A stretch of DNA of 64,000 bases from Flavobacteriaceae bacterium (GTDB lineage: Bacteria; Bacteroidota; Bacteroidia; Flavobacteriales; Flavobacteriaceae): assembly GCA_002862645.1 (NCBI GenBank), contig PKDQ01000008.1, positions 41,674 to 105,673 of the forward strand, given 5' to 3'. The position numbers and the translations under genes were made by a program. Shown one piece after another: positions 9,077-18,884 of this stretch (its first letter is position 1; each line of letters opens with the position of its first letter). Below the pieces are notes generated by a model. It was not told the DNA's origin. It saw only the letters and a list, made by a program, of their open reading frames with translations, and did not search any database.

Positions 9077-10081
9077 ATGAACTCTACAGATTCAGCTGAC
9101 GTCAAAATTTCAAATATTGCCGTACTCACTTCAGGGGGCGATGCACCAGGTATGAATGCCGCTATCAGGTCGGTAGTGCGTTCCGCAGCTTTTTACAAAC
9201 TTAATTGCTTTGGTGTTTACAGAGGCTATGAGGGGATGATAAAAGGTAGTATATTGCCTTTGGGACCAAGAAGCGTGAACAATATCATCAATAAGGGTGG
9301 TACTATACTTAAGTCTGCGCGCTCTAACGAATTTAGAACTAAAGAAGGTCGTAAAAAAGCATTTGCCAACTTACACCAAAAAAATATTGACGCACTAGTA
9401 GTTATTGGTGGCGATGGGAGTTTTACTGGAGGGTTAATTTTTCAACAAGAATTTGGTATTCCTGTTATTGGAATTCCTGGTACTATTGACAACGATATTT
9501 ATGGTACTTCTCATACGCTAGGTTATGACACTGCTATGAATACTGTTGTTGAAGCAGTAGATAAAATTAGAGACACCGCCATTTCCCACAACCGCTTATT
9601 CTTTGTAGAAGTAATGGGGCGTGACGCAGGCCATATTGCCTTGAACTCGGGTATTGGCGCTGGCGCTGAAGAAATCCTTATTCCAGAAGAAGATATGGGA
9701 TTAGATCGTTTGTTAGAATCTCTCAAACGCTCAAAAAAATCCGGAAAACTTTCTAGTATTGTTATGGTAGCAGAGGGTGATAAAATTGGAAAAAACGTTT
9801 TTGAATTAGCCGAATATATAGAGGAAAACCTTCCTGACTATGAGGTGCGGGTCTCTGTGCTTGGCCACATGCAACGCGGAGGCGCTCCAAGTTGTTTTGA
9901 TCGTGTGCTAGCTAGCAGAATGGGACTTAGAGCCGTTGAAGAATTGCGCAAGGGTACATCTGGCTATATGGTTGGAATCGGTGATGGGAAAATGATATTA
10001 ACCCCTTTAGAAAAAGCAATCAAAGGGAAATCGAAAATTGATAACGAGCTTGTTCGTGTTTCAGAAATAATGAGACTTTAA
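9077..10081 (+). CDS. pfkA: ATP-dependent 6-phosphofructokinase
   Basis: PfkA phosphorylates fructose 6-phosphate to fructose 1,6-bisphosphate in glycolysis. The protein has 334 residues, a little over the bacterial norm (about 320-328) because of a short N-terminal extension MNSTDSADVKIS. Motifs: AVLTSGGDAPGMNAAIRSVVR, the ATP-binding VVIGGDGSFTGG, the catalytic PGTIDNDIYGT with its TIDND aspartates, EVMGRDAGHIAL and VLGHMQRGGAPSCFDR. GGDGS rather than GGDDT supports ATP over pyrophosphate. gapA follows 18 nt downstream, making a small glycolytic operon. Confidence 0.96.
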   Translation: MNSTDSADVKISNIAVLTSGGDAPGMNAAIRSVVRSAAFYKLNCFGVYRGYEGMIKGSILPLGPRSVNNIINKGGTILKSARSNEFRTKEGRKKAFANLHQKNIDALVVIGGDGSFTGGLIFQQEFGIPVIGIPGTIDNDIYGTSHTLGYDTAMNTVVEAVDKIRDTAISHNRLFFVEVMGRDAGHIALNSGIGAGAEEILIPEEDMGLDRLLESLKRSKKSGKLSSIVMVAEGDKIGKNVFELAEYIEENLPDYEVRVSVLGHMQRGGAPSCFDRVLASRMGLRAVEELRKGTSGYMVGIGDGKMILTPLEKAIKGKSKIDNELVRVSEIMRL

Positions 10082-10093
10082 ATTAAAAATTAA

Positions 10094-11101
<1,008 letters not shown>

Positions 11102-11105
11102 TCAC

Positions 11106-11957
11106 ATGAAACTAATAATTGATAGCGGTTCAACCAAAACAGATTGGATTGCTCTTGATGCACAAAATGATGTGCTTTTCGAAACGCAAACACAAGGGCT
11201 TAATCCCCAAGTATTATCCGATGCAATTTTGGAAGAGCGCATCATCAATAATTACGACTTGTATCGCAAGCGTAAATCAGTAAACTACATCCATTTTTAC
11301 GGAGCAGGTTGTGGAACTAAGCCACCAAGAATATTGTTAAAGAAAGTACTGCAAAATATTTTTACGAGTGCAAAAATAGAAGTGAAGGAAGATACCTTTG
11401 CAGCTGTTTATTCCGCAACCAGTCCTGGGAAAAAGAGTATTGTATGTATTCTCGGAACAGGGTCCAATTGTAGCTATTTTGATGGACAAGAAGTTGAACA
11501 ACGAGTTGATTCATTGGGATACATTTTGATGGATGATGGAAGTGGAAATTATTTTGGCCGTCAGTTGTTGCGTGATTATTATTTTAATAAAATTCCTGAA
11601 AAAATGGCTGCCGTTTTTGAAGAGTCTTTCGATTTGTCTTCAGAATCCATCAAAACAAACCTTTACAAAAAATCAAATCCAAATACGTATTTGGCAACTT
11701 TTGCTCGTTTCTTGATTGAAAATAAAGACAATGAATACAGCCAAGCCCTCATAAAAAAAGGCTTTGATTTATTTGCACGACATCAGATACTCCAATTTGA
11801 GAACGCCAATAGTTTACCGATTCATTTTATCGGTTCTATCGCCTTTTATCTTAAAGATGAGCTAGCAGAAGTCTTGAATGATTTGGGTATGACTATTGGG
11901 AATATTCATAGAAAACCTATTGACGGTTTGGTTGACTACCACTTGAAAATGAACTAA
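11106..11957 (+). CDS. BadF/BadG/BcrA-type ATPase, probable N-acetylglucosamine kinase
   Basis: This is a 283-residue ASKHA-fold kinase resembling N-acetylglucosamine kinases of the BadF/BadG family. Motifs: the phosphate-1 loop MKLIIDSGSTKTDWIAL, YGAGCGTKPPR, a second loop VCILGTGSNCSYFDG, and the LGYILMDDGSGNYFGRQLLRD adenosine-side segment. The ATG at 11106, 4 nt after the gapA stop, is chosen because the P-loop begins immediately; the longer in-frame extension inside gapA is not needed. A substrate such as GlcNAc fits cell-wall recycling (a GH3 gene lies at 20158) but is inferred. The gene overlaps the convergent RidA gene by 4 nt. Confidence 0.85.
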   Translation: MKLIIDSGSTKTDWIALDAQNDVLFETQTQGLNPQVLSDAILEERIINNYDLYRKRKSVNYIHFYGAGCGTKPPRILLKKVLQNIFTSAKIEVKEDTFAAVYSATSPGKKSIVCILGTGSNCSYFDGQEVEQRVDSLGYILMDDGSGNYFGRQLLRDYYFNKIPEKMAAVFEESFDLSSESIKTNLYKKSNPNTYLATFARFLIENKDNEYSQALIKKGFDLFARHQILQFENANSLPIHFIGSIAFYLKDELAEVLNDLGMTIGNIHRKPIDGLVDYHLKMN

Positions 11958-12334
11958 GCGACGGCTATTAGGGATATTTCTACGTTAACTTGCTTTGGTA
12001 ATACTGAAACCTGAACTGTTTCCCTTGCTGGTGCATTTTTGTCATCAAAATAAGTGCTATATACGCGGTTAATGGTGCCAAAGTCTTTCATATTAGAAAT
12101 AAATATACTGCACTTGACGACATCAGAGAAAAGCATACCTGCTGCATCTAACACAGCAGCTAAGTTTTCCATTACTTGTCTGGTTTCATCTGCAATGTTT
12201 GCAGATATCAATTCATTTGTAGCAGGATTTATCGCAATTTGACCACTAGCATATAGTGTATTGTTTACCAATATCCCCTGGTTGTATGGACCAATAGGCA
12301 TGGGCGCCATGTCTGTTTTAATAATCGTTTTCAT
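11954..12334 (-). CDS. ridA: RidA family enamine/imine deaminase
   Basis: This is a 126-residue RidA/YjgF/UK114 protein; the family hydrolyses reactive enamines such as 2-aminoacrylate formed by PLP enzymes. Family marks are IGPYNQGILVNNTLYASGQIAINP near the N-terminus, ETRQVMENLAAVLDAAGM, VVKCSIFISNMKDFGTIN and the arginine-containing APARETVQVSVLPKQVNVEISLIA at the C-terminus, where the Arg binds the carboxylate. The length is normal. It lies between convergent kinase and upstream lptD (9 nt), apparently transcribed after lptD. Confidence 0.93.
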   Translation of the reverse strand: MKTIIKTDMAPMPIGPYNQGILVNNTLYASGQIAINPATNELISANIADETRQVMENLAAVLDAAGMLFSDVVKCSIFISNMKDFGTINRVYSTYFDDKNAPARETVQVSVLPKQVNVEISLIAVA

Positions 12335-12343
12335 ATTCGCAAA

Positions 12344-14992
12344 TTAAAGTCTTTTATCTGGCTCTCGACGTTTCTCATATTTTAAATCGCGGAGTATTCC
12401 AGATTTAACACCAATAAAGAAAAACCACGATTCACGATTTCCGAAGGGTGTCCAAGAAATATTCATGGTCCAACTTTCAAGGTCACGGTCAATTCCAAGA
12501 TTTGTAAATGTAACCCCCTTGTTTTTAAAGTCATAGCCTGAAGATACGTTGACTTTCCATTTTGGTGTAAGTGACACATTAGCCGAAGCCATTAACGAGT
12601 TGTTACTGACTTGACGTTGATCTTTCATATTTGAATATGTAAAGCTATGTTTTAAGTTTAAACTCCACGGAATATTGGTTTTATAGAATATAATGTTTTT
12701 TTCATCTTCAGAAGCTGTCTTATCTTGGTCATCCGGATTACCAAAAACCTGTTGTTCATCCAAGGCCCTATTGTTGTCCAACCCTGGAATATTTGAGTCA
12801 TTGTCAGCAGTATCGTCTTTTTTGCTTCCCTTGCTTTTGAAATTATACCCCCAGTTAATGTTGGCACTTGTCATTCTAAGTAGTGGACCACCATTGCTGG
12901 CGCTAAAGGAGTTGATGCGTCGCTTGTTTTCGTCCAAAGCATAAGGATCAAATGTTGCCCCAACATTAATGTTGAGTTTGTTGTCCATCAACGGAACAAC
13001 AGTGCTCATACGTACGGGACTCCATCTTAGAGAGTCGACTGTTATGTTATAGCTAGTACTAAAATTAAGATTGTTTAGTATTTTGATTTTTTTTAGCTCT
13101 GTTTTTGTTGAGTCTTTGTCCTTTATTTTAGCTTCCAGATTATTTCGAATGGTAATGCCAATTGAACTGGATTTTGTGTTGCCAGGTCTTCCGTAAAGTC
13201 CACCTTCAAACCTTGTATAGTCTGCAGTATTCCCATTTGCATCAATAATGTATTCGTCATAATATTTTTCGAAACTCGGACTGTTACTGTAATTAACATT
13301 AGCGTTGATTACGTGGCGTATGCTTTGAATTTTCTTATCTTCTTTAAAATTAAATACCCCGTACAGTGTAGTATTGGCTCCCATATTAAAACTGTATTGT
13401 TCAAATCGATCAAAACCTGATATGGTGTCCTGCTCGGGGAGTGCATCGAGTAAAATATCGTAATCGTATTTTTTTGTGGTCTGATTGGTCCAAACCTCTT
13501 TATAATTCCCGCCCAATGTAAAATTAAAATGCTTGGCTATTTTGAAGTTGGTATTGATAGGTATGTTGTGTTGCATACCTGTTTTAGCTCCGTAAAACAA
13601 GCCTTTTTCAGAAATGAGATCATCAGTGGTATTGATGCGATTATCGCCTCTCATACTGTATTGAAAATTGATGTTTTGGAAAACCCCTTTTTTTATGCCG
13701 TTGCGCTTAGCAAAGGGGTAAATACGTTCCATATTGGCTGTAAGCGACGGCAAAGTCATGTTTACAGTCTTGGAGCGGGTATTCTGACTGTGCGTGGCAG
13801 ATACGGACAAGTTTACAGATGGATATTTGGGAAACGTTCTAGTGTACGAAACAGAAGAGTTTAGCGTGTTGTTTAAAAAGTTTGTCGTGTTAATCTGATT
13901 CAGTGACTCTCTAAAGTAGTTGCTGGCACCCAGATTCACAGATGCAGAAAACCGACTATTAGGGTTTGATTTACTGTCTTTGCTATGCGACCACCTTAGA
14001 TTGAATATAGTAGATTTGCTATAATCTGGAAGTCCGCGCTCGCTATTGATTAAGTTTTCATATCGAAAGCTAAAATTTCCTCGGTAACGATATCGCTTGT
14101 TGTAGTTGCTTTCTACCCTAAAGCCATAACTACCGTTGGTGTAGTAATCGCCAAGCGCAGCTACATCTAAATTGTCGTTTATTACAAAATAGTATCCACC
14201 ATTTTGAAGGAAATAACCCCTGTTAAAGTTCTCACCTATGGTGGGGAATAAAAACCCGGTTGCACGATTTTCTGTCATAGGGAAGTATGCAAAAGGCAAG
14301 AACAGGGGAGTAGGTACATCAGCAATATAGAGATTGCTTAACCCAGAAATCATTTTACGCTTGGGAACAAACTTTGCTGTTCTAACACGAATATAATATT
14401 CTGGATCGTCTACATCTTTTGATGTTGTTATCTTGGCGTTTCGCAAATAATAAACCGAGTCGTTTTGTTTTTTGGTTGTTGTGGCCTTGACGTTCATGCC
14501 CTGCTGCTCACTTCTTGAATTCCAAATAATAGCCTTCTTGGAATCAAAATTAAAACGAATTGAATCTGGAAATACTTCATCACCTCCTTGTTTAAAGGCA
14601 GGCGGCTGGACCAAGTTACCCAATGAATCTTTTATGCGACCGGCAGAAACTTCATTGGTCGTGTAATCCAATACGATAACACCAGATTTTAACTCAATAT
14701 TTTGATAGTACAATTCCGCACCATCATACATGTATAGCTTGTTTTCCTTACGGTTAACAATCATATACCCATCGGCATGTCTTTTGATTTTATCAAGTAA
14801 TCCTGTCTTTTTTTCAACAACGCTATCTTGAAGCGTGCTGTCAACAAATGCTTCGTCAATGACTGGCTTTTGTGCAAACCCAAGGGTGCTGAATAAAAAC
14901 ATAAGACAACAAAAATGCTGTTTACATGAGGTGCCAGAATAATGTATTACTTTTGACAAAGAGATCAACTTGAATGCTTCAAAAATACACAT
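12344..14992 (-). CDS. lptD: LptD-like LPS-assembly outer-membrane protein
   Basis: This 882-residue outer-membrane protein matches Bacteroidota LptD/OstA-like proteins, which insert lipopolysaccharide in the outer leaflet. After a signal peptide ending near FLFSTLGFAQ (about residue 40) come an OstA-like jellyroll region (GYMIVNRKENKLYMYDGAELYYQNIEL-type strands, about 70-160), the plug-adjacent IADVPTPLFLPFAYFPMTENRATGFLFPTIGE segment, and a long beta barrel. The start is uncertain: a TATTTTTG box at 14980-14987 overlaps the first codons of the ATG-initiated frame, so the true start may be a downstream TTG near residue 11-14. The gene is divergent from the amidase with 12 nt between. Confidence 0.88.
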   Translation of the reverse strand: MCIFEAFKLISLSKVIHYSGTSCKQHFCCLMFLFSTLGFAQKPVIDEAFVDSTLQDSVVEKKTGLLDKIKRHADGYMIVNRKENKLYMYDGAELYYQNIELKSGVIVLDYTTNEVSAGRIKDSLGNLVQPPAFKQGGDEVFPDSIRFNFDSKKAIIWNSRSEQQGMNVKATTTKKQNDSVYYLRNAKITTSKDVDDPEYYIRVRTAKFVPKRKMISGLSNLYIADVPTPLFLPFAYFPMTENRATGFLFPTIGENFNRGYFLQNGGYYFVINDNLDVAALGDYYTNGSYGFRVESNYNKRYRYRGNFSFRYENLINSERGLPDYSKSTIFNLRWSHSKDSKSNPNSRFSASVNLGASNYFRESLNQINTTNFLNNTLNSSVSYTRTFPKYPSVNLSVSATHSQNTRSKTVNMTLPSLTANMERIYPFAKRNGIKKGVFQNINFQYSMRGDNRINTTDDLISEKGLFYGAKTGMQHNIPINTNFKIAKHFNFTLGGNYKEVWTNQTTKKYDYDILLDALPEQDTISGFDRFEQYSFNMGANTTLYGVFNFKEDKKIQSIRHVINANVNYSNSPSFEKYYDEYIIDANGNTADYTRFEGGLYGRPGNTKSSSIGITIRNNLEAKIKDKDSTKTELKKIKILNNLNFSTSYNITVDSLRWSPVRMSTVVPLMDNKLNINVGATFDPYALDENKRRINSFSASNGGPLLRMTSANINWGYNFKSKGSKKDDTADNDSNIPGLDNNRALDEQQVFGNPDDQDKTASEDEKNIIFYKTNIPWSLNLKHSFTYSNMKDQRQVSNNSLMASANVSLTPKWKVNVSSGYDFKNKGVTFTNLGIDRDLESWTMNISWTPFGNRESWFFFIGVKSGILRDLKYEKRREPDKRL
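14948..14987. promoter_or_regulatory. Back-to-back -7 promoter boxes for amidase (+) and lptD (-)
   Basis: TACTTTTG at 14948-14955 on the plus strand lies 49 nt before the amidase ATG (15005), inside the lptD frame. TATTTTTG on the minus strand at 14980-14987 lies within the first codons of the longest lptD frame. Both fit TAnnTTTG exactly. Neither has a clear TTG about 19 nt further upstream, so activity is inferred. Confidence 0.4.
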
Positions 14993-15004
14993 ATTTTATC
15001 CAGA

Positions 15005-16105
15005 ATGCGCTTCATTAAAATTGCTTTATTTTTTATTGCGACTGTTTCAAGCTTTCACCTCAAAATGTATGCCCAAAATGACAAGCTTTTCACTGTTGTC
15101 ATTGATGCAGGTCATGGGGGCAAAGACCCTGGAAATAGAGGTAACAAGTATTACGAAAAGAAAATAGTATTAAACATCGCCCTTAAGACGGGTGCCATAC
15201 TCGAAAAAGAAAAAGGGGTCAACGTTGTTTACACAAGAAAATCAGATAAATATGTTACCCTAAATGGCAGGGCTAGTGTGGCCAATAAGGCCAAAGCCGA
15301 TTTATTCGTTTCTATTCACTGTGATGCCCATAATTCTAATGCCTATGGCGCAGGCACTTTTGTTTTAGGATTACACCGCAATCAAGACAACTTTCGCATT
15401 TCTCAAAAAGAAAACGCAGTAATATTTCTTGAAGACAATTACGAACAAGAGTACGACGGTTTTGATCCTAACAATCCTGAGTCTGTGATTAGTTTGGTCT
15501 TGATGCAAGAAGATTATCTCAACCAAAGTATTGAAGCTGCAAATTATATTCAGCAGAGCTTTGTCAAAAATTTAAAACGGAAAAATAGGACCGTAAAGCA
15601 GGCTGGTTTTTTAGTACTTCGCAATACCTATATGCCAAGTGTATTGGTTGAAACAGGTTTTTTGACTAATTCAAAAGAAGGTGCCTATCTAAACTCCAAA
15701 CGTGGACAAACTGAAATAAGTAGGGCTATAGCCAAAGCCATAATGGAATATAAATCTTCCTTATATGGCACCTTATTCACAGGCCTTGTTATGGACACAG
15801 CACCTGACAAAATTACCAGTGCCACATCTACAAACAGCAGCGCAGCGGCTACGGCCTTTCGAATTCAGATTGCTGCAAGCACCAAAAAAATGGCATTAAA
15901 GCCGTATAATTTTAAGGGATTAACTGATGTGTCACGCATCAAAACGGGTAGTCTATATAGGTATTATTACGGTTCATTTTCTTCGTATAAATCAGCCAGA
16001 AAAGCAATATCAACACTCGTGAAAAAAGGCTATAAGGGGGCATATATTAAAGCATTTGAAGGCAACAACGAAGTGTCAATAACTCATGAAATGAAATCTA
16101 AATAA
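15005..16105 (+). CDS. N-acetylmuramoyl-L-alanine amidase (Amidase_3) with C-terminal SPOR domain
   Basis: This 366-residue exported zinc amidase of the AmiC type cleaves the amide bond between muramic acid and stem peptide during cell separation. After a signal peptide (IKIALFFIATVSSFHLKMYAQ) the catalytic domain shows VIDAGHGGKDPGNRG (zinc His), the Glu ligand in YYEKKIVLNIALK, VSIHCDAHN (second zinc His) and LVETGFLTNSKEG (catalytic Glu). Residues about 285-355 form a SPOR domain (FRIQIAASTKKMALKPYNF, YRYYYGSFSSYKSARKAI), which binds denuded septal glycan. The MCE gene follows after about 50 nt. Presence of SPOR points to a role at the division site. Confidence 0.94.
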   Translation: MRFIKIALFFIATVSSFHLKMYAQNDKLFTVVIDAGHGGKDPGNRGNKYYEKKIVLNIALKTGAILEKEKGVNVVYTRKSDKYVTLNGRASVANKAKADLFVSIHCDAHNSNAYGAGTFVLGLHRNQDNFRISQKENAVIFLEDNYEQEYDGFDPNNPESVISLVLMQEDYLNQSIEAANYIQQSFVKNLKRKNRTVKQAGFLVLRNTYMPSVLVETGFLTNSKEGAYLNSKRGQTEISRAIAKAIMEYKSSLYGTLFTGLVMDTAPDKITSATSTNSSAAATAFRIQIAASTKKMALKPYNFKGLTDVSRIKTGSLYRYYYGSFSSYKSARKAISTLVKKGYKGAYIKAFEGNNEVSITHEMKSK

Positions 16106-16131
16106 GCCTGTTAAACTGCACAAATATTGTG

Positions 16132-16139
16132 TATTTTTG
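16132..16139 (+). promoter_or_regulatory. Candidate -7 promoter box before the MCE gene
   Basis: TATTTTTG matches TAnnTTTG and lies 16 nt before the TTG start at 16156. No well-spaced TTG element is visible upstream, so this is a weak call; it could allow separate transcription of the MCE/Fe-S block. Confidence 0.3.
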
Positions 16140-16155
16140 AAAAAATAGTTTGATT

Positions 16156-17103
16156 TTGAAATTTTCTAACGAAATAAAAACAGCCTTGCTCTTTATCTTT
16201 GGGATAAGCTTGTTTTTTATTGGCTATAGTTATCTTAAGTCTAATGATGTTTTTGTTTCTGACCGACAGTTCTTTGGTGTTTATGACAATACGGAAGGAT
16301 TGCTAAACGGAACCCCTGTCACGATAAATGGGTATGAAGTAGGTTCTGTTGAGAACAGCAAGCTGATGTATCCAGATGCCAAAATCTTAGTTACTTTTCG
16401 AGTAGAAAACGATTTCCCTTTTTCCAAAAACAGCATTGCACAGATCTATGAGTCTGGTTTAATAGGTGGTAAAGCACTGGCAATAATTCCTGTTTTTGAC
16501 GATGCTCTTGATGCAGAACACGGCGATACCCTCCAGACCTCTGTAGCTGCTGGGCTTACAGATTTGGTGAACGAGAAACTATCGCCCTTGCAAGAAAAAA
16601 TTGAGAGCATGATTGTTCATGCCGATTCTGTTTTGATTTCATTCAAAAACGTAATGGATACCCAACGCCAAGAAGCTTTGCGGCAATCCATTGATCAGTT
16701 TAGTGAAACCACGGCTGCACTTTCCACCTTGACCAATACGCTTAGCAGTTCTATTAACGATACGGATGGAGCGCTTAACAACACCTTTGATGCGCTAGCT
16801 CGTGCTTCTGAAAACGCTGCTGCCATAACCGATTCGCTACAACAAGCACCACTTGCTGCTACCATCCGCATGCTCGAGGACTCTGCGATTAACCTATCTG
16901 ATATTACCAATAAGGTAAGTGCAGGTGAAGGAACTTTGGGCAACCTCGTTCAAAGCGATTCGCTAGTAAATGCATTAAACGAGACAAACGTACAAGTACA
17001 ATTGCTGTTGCAAGACATGCGCCTTAACCCAAAAAGATATGTTCATTTTTCCCTTTTTGGTAAAAAGAACAAGACGTACGAAAAACCTGAAAATTCAGAG
17101 TAG
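16156..17103 (+). CDS. MlaD-like MCE domain protein
   Basis: This is an inner-membrane-anchored MCE protein of about 315 residues, the periplasmic lipid-carrying ring component of an Mla-type transporter. The N-terminal anchor is IKTALLFIFGISLFFIGYSYLKS; the MCE domain follows with GVYDNTEGLLNGTPVTINGYEVG and SIAQIYESGLIGGKALAI; the C-terminal half (about 150-300) is an alpha-helical coiled region rich in A, S, N and L. There is no ATG: the frame has TGA at 16138 and TTG codons at 16150 and 16156. I prefer 16156 because it gives MKFSNEIKTALL, the usual family N-terminus. No Mla ATPase or permease gene is beside it. Confidence 0.88.
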   Translation: MKFSNEIKTALLFIFGISLFFIGYSYLKSNDVFVSDRQFFGVYDNTEGLLNGTPVTINGYEVGSVENSKLMYPDAKILVTFRVENDFPFSKNSIAQIYESGLIGGKALAIIPVFDDALDAEHGDTLQTSVAAGLTDLVNEKLSPLQEKIESMIVHADSVLISFKNVMDTQRQEALRQSIDQFSETTAALSTLTNTLSSSINDTDGALNNTFDALARASENAAAITDSLQQAPLAATIRMLEDSAINLSDITNKVSAGEGTLGNLVQSDSLVNALNETNVQVQLLLQDMRLNPKRYVHFSLFGKKNKTYEKPENSE

Positions 17104-17106
17104 AAC

Positions 17107-18435
17107 ATGGGCGCTTACGTGTCAAATATATTCTTTGGAGTACTCTTCTTTTCCCTAGTGGGATTGTTTATGCGCAACATTCGTCGCATCATACGTAATA
17201 TAAAATTAGGCAATGCCGCCAACAGATATGACCAGCCTAAAAAAAGGTGGTTGCATATGGCACGCATTGCTCTTGGTCAATCCAAAATGGTTCGCAAACC
17301 GCTTTCTGGATTGCTGCACGTTATTGTCTATGTAGGTTTTGTGGTAATAAACATTGAATTACTAGAAATTGTCATTGATGGCTTTTTGGGTACGCATCGA
17401 GTTTTTGCGCCCTTTTTAGGAGGATTTTACGATGTTTTAATCGCAACTTTTGAGGTTTTTGCTGCGTTAGTTTTGCTAAGTGTTGTCTTATTTTGGATTC
17501 GACGTAATGTGGTACGCATCAAACGTTTTTGGAGCGCTGAAATGAAAGGCTGGCCCAAGTGGGATGCGGATATTATCCTCTATGCTGAAGTGGTACTTAT
17601 GGGCTTGTTCTTAACCATGAATGCTTCTGATTATTGGTTACAGCTTAACGCACAAGACCCGCATTATCTTACAGCTGGTAGTTTCCCGGTTAGCCAATGG
17701 TTATTGCCCCTCTTTGACGGCATGGGTGTAGCTCAGGTTGTTGGTATTGAACGCACAACTTGGTGGCTACACATTACGGGGATTTTATTGTTCTTAAACT
17801 ATCTGCATTATTCAAAACACCTGCACATTATCTTGGCATTTCCCAATACTTGGTTTGCTAAGCTCACACCACAAGGGCAGTTGACAAATATGCAAGCGGT
17901 TACCGATCAGGTTAAGTTGATGCTAGATCCTAACGCTGATCCTTATGCTACTCCTGCTACTGATACTACGCCTAGTTTCTTTGGGGCTGCTGATGTAACC
18001 GACTTAAACTGGGTGCAATTGATGAATGCCTATTCCTGTACTGAGTGTGGAAGGTGCACGGCTGAATGTCCAGCAAGCCAAACAGGCAAAAAGCTATCCC
18101 CTAGAAAAATAATGATGGACACACGTGATCGTCTTACAGAAGTAGGCGCGGCCTTAAATAAAGGCGAACAAGTGAATGCAAACACCCTTTTGGATAATTA
18201 TATTTCAAGAGAAGAATTGTGGGCCTGTACTTCTTGTAACGCTTGCGTAGAAGCTTGTCCGATAGCCATTGATCCACTTTCCATAATTACAGATATGCGA
18301 CGCTATCTTGTTATGGAACAATCTGCAGCACCAACAGAACTCAATAACATGATGTCCAACGTAGAAAACAACGGTGCTCCGTGGCCATTTAATCAACAAG
18401 ACCGTATCGCGTGGCGTGAAGAAATAAATATATGA
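17107..18435 (+). CDS. Membrane-bound (Fe-S)-binding protein, HdrD/NarI-like fusion
   Basis: The protein has 442 residues. The N-terminal half is a polytopic membrane domain (helices at about 5-25, 70-95, 110-135, 160-185 and 225-245, with histidines such as LLHVIVYVGF and LHYSKHLHIIL that could bind haem). The C-terminal half has two 4Fe-4S motifs: CTECGRCTAECPASQTGK and CTSCNACVEACPIAID. This layout is that of Hdr/GlpC-like electron-transfer subunits that exchange electrons with quinone. The gene starts 3 nt after the MCE stop and overlaps the HAD gene by 4 nt; a CCG-domain protein two genes on is the likely partner. The electron donor is unknown. Confidence 0.88.
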   Translation: MGAYVSNIFFGVLFFSLVGLFMRNIRRIIRNIKLGNAANRYDQPKKRWLHMARIALGQSKMVRKPLSGLLHVIVYVGFVVINIELLEIVIDGFLGTHRVFAPFLGGFYDVLIATFEVFAALVLLSVVLFWIRRNVVRIKRFWSAEMKGWPKWDADIILYAEVVLMGLFLTMNASDYWLQLNAQDPHYLTAGSFPVSQWLLPLFDGMGVAQVVGIERTTWWLHITGILLFLNYLHYSKHLHIILAFPNTWFAKLTPQGQLTNMQAVTDQVKLMLDPNADPYATPATDTTPSFFGAADVTDLNWVQLMNAYSCTECGRCTAECPASQTGKKLSPRKIMMDTRDRLTEVGAALNKGEQVNANTLLDNYISREELWACTSCNACVEACPIAIDPLSIITDMRRYLVMEQSAAPTELNNMMSNVENNGAPWPFNQQDRIAWREEINI

Positions 18436-18884
18436 ACATGAACAAAGAAGAAGTAGAGCAATTGTTGCAAGAAAAGCTAGAAGACGGAGAACATATCAGT
18501 CCGGTGCTTCCAGATGGAGTTAAAAACTACCTAATTGATATTGATGGAACCATTTGTGATGATATTCCAAATGAGGAGCCTGAGCGTATGGCTACTGCTG
18601 AATTGTATCCTGATGCATTGGAAACATTGAATAAGTGGTATGACGAAGGGCATATGATTTGTTTCTTCACCTCACGAACTGAAAATCAGCGTGCGGTAAC
18701 CGAAGACTGGTTAAATAAATACGGATTTAAATATCACTCTTTGCTTATGGGCAAGCCTCGTGGTGGAAACTATCACTGGGTAGATAATCACCTGGTTAAG
18801 GCAACACGTTACAACGGAAAATTCACCGACCTTATAGAAAAAGAAGTGACCATAGAGGTCTTTGATGATGGACAACATGACTAA
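18432..18884 (+). CDS. Small HAD-fold phosphatase-like protein
   Basis: The protein has 150 residues. It carries the HAD motif I LIDIDGTICDD at about residues 34-44 (Asp nucleophile plus acid/base Asp), a motif II-type FFTSRTEN with Ser/Thr, and a lysine/aspartate end KPRGGNYHWVDN that could serve motifs III-IV. No cap domain fits in this length, so it would act on an accessible or large substrate. The first 30 residues are acidic and helical. It is wedged between two Fe-S protein genes with overlaps on both sides (4 nt upstream, 17 nt downstream), which suggests equal expression and a shared task. The substrate is unknown. Confidence 0.75.
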   Translation: MNMNKEEVEQLLQEKLEDGEHISPVLPDGVKNYLIDIDGTICDDIPNEEPERMATAELYPDALETLNKWYDEGHMICFFTSRTENQRAVTEDWLNKYGFKYHSLLMGKPRGGNYHWVDNHLVKATRYNGKFTDLIEKEVTIEVFDDGQHD

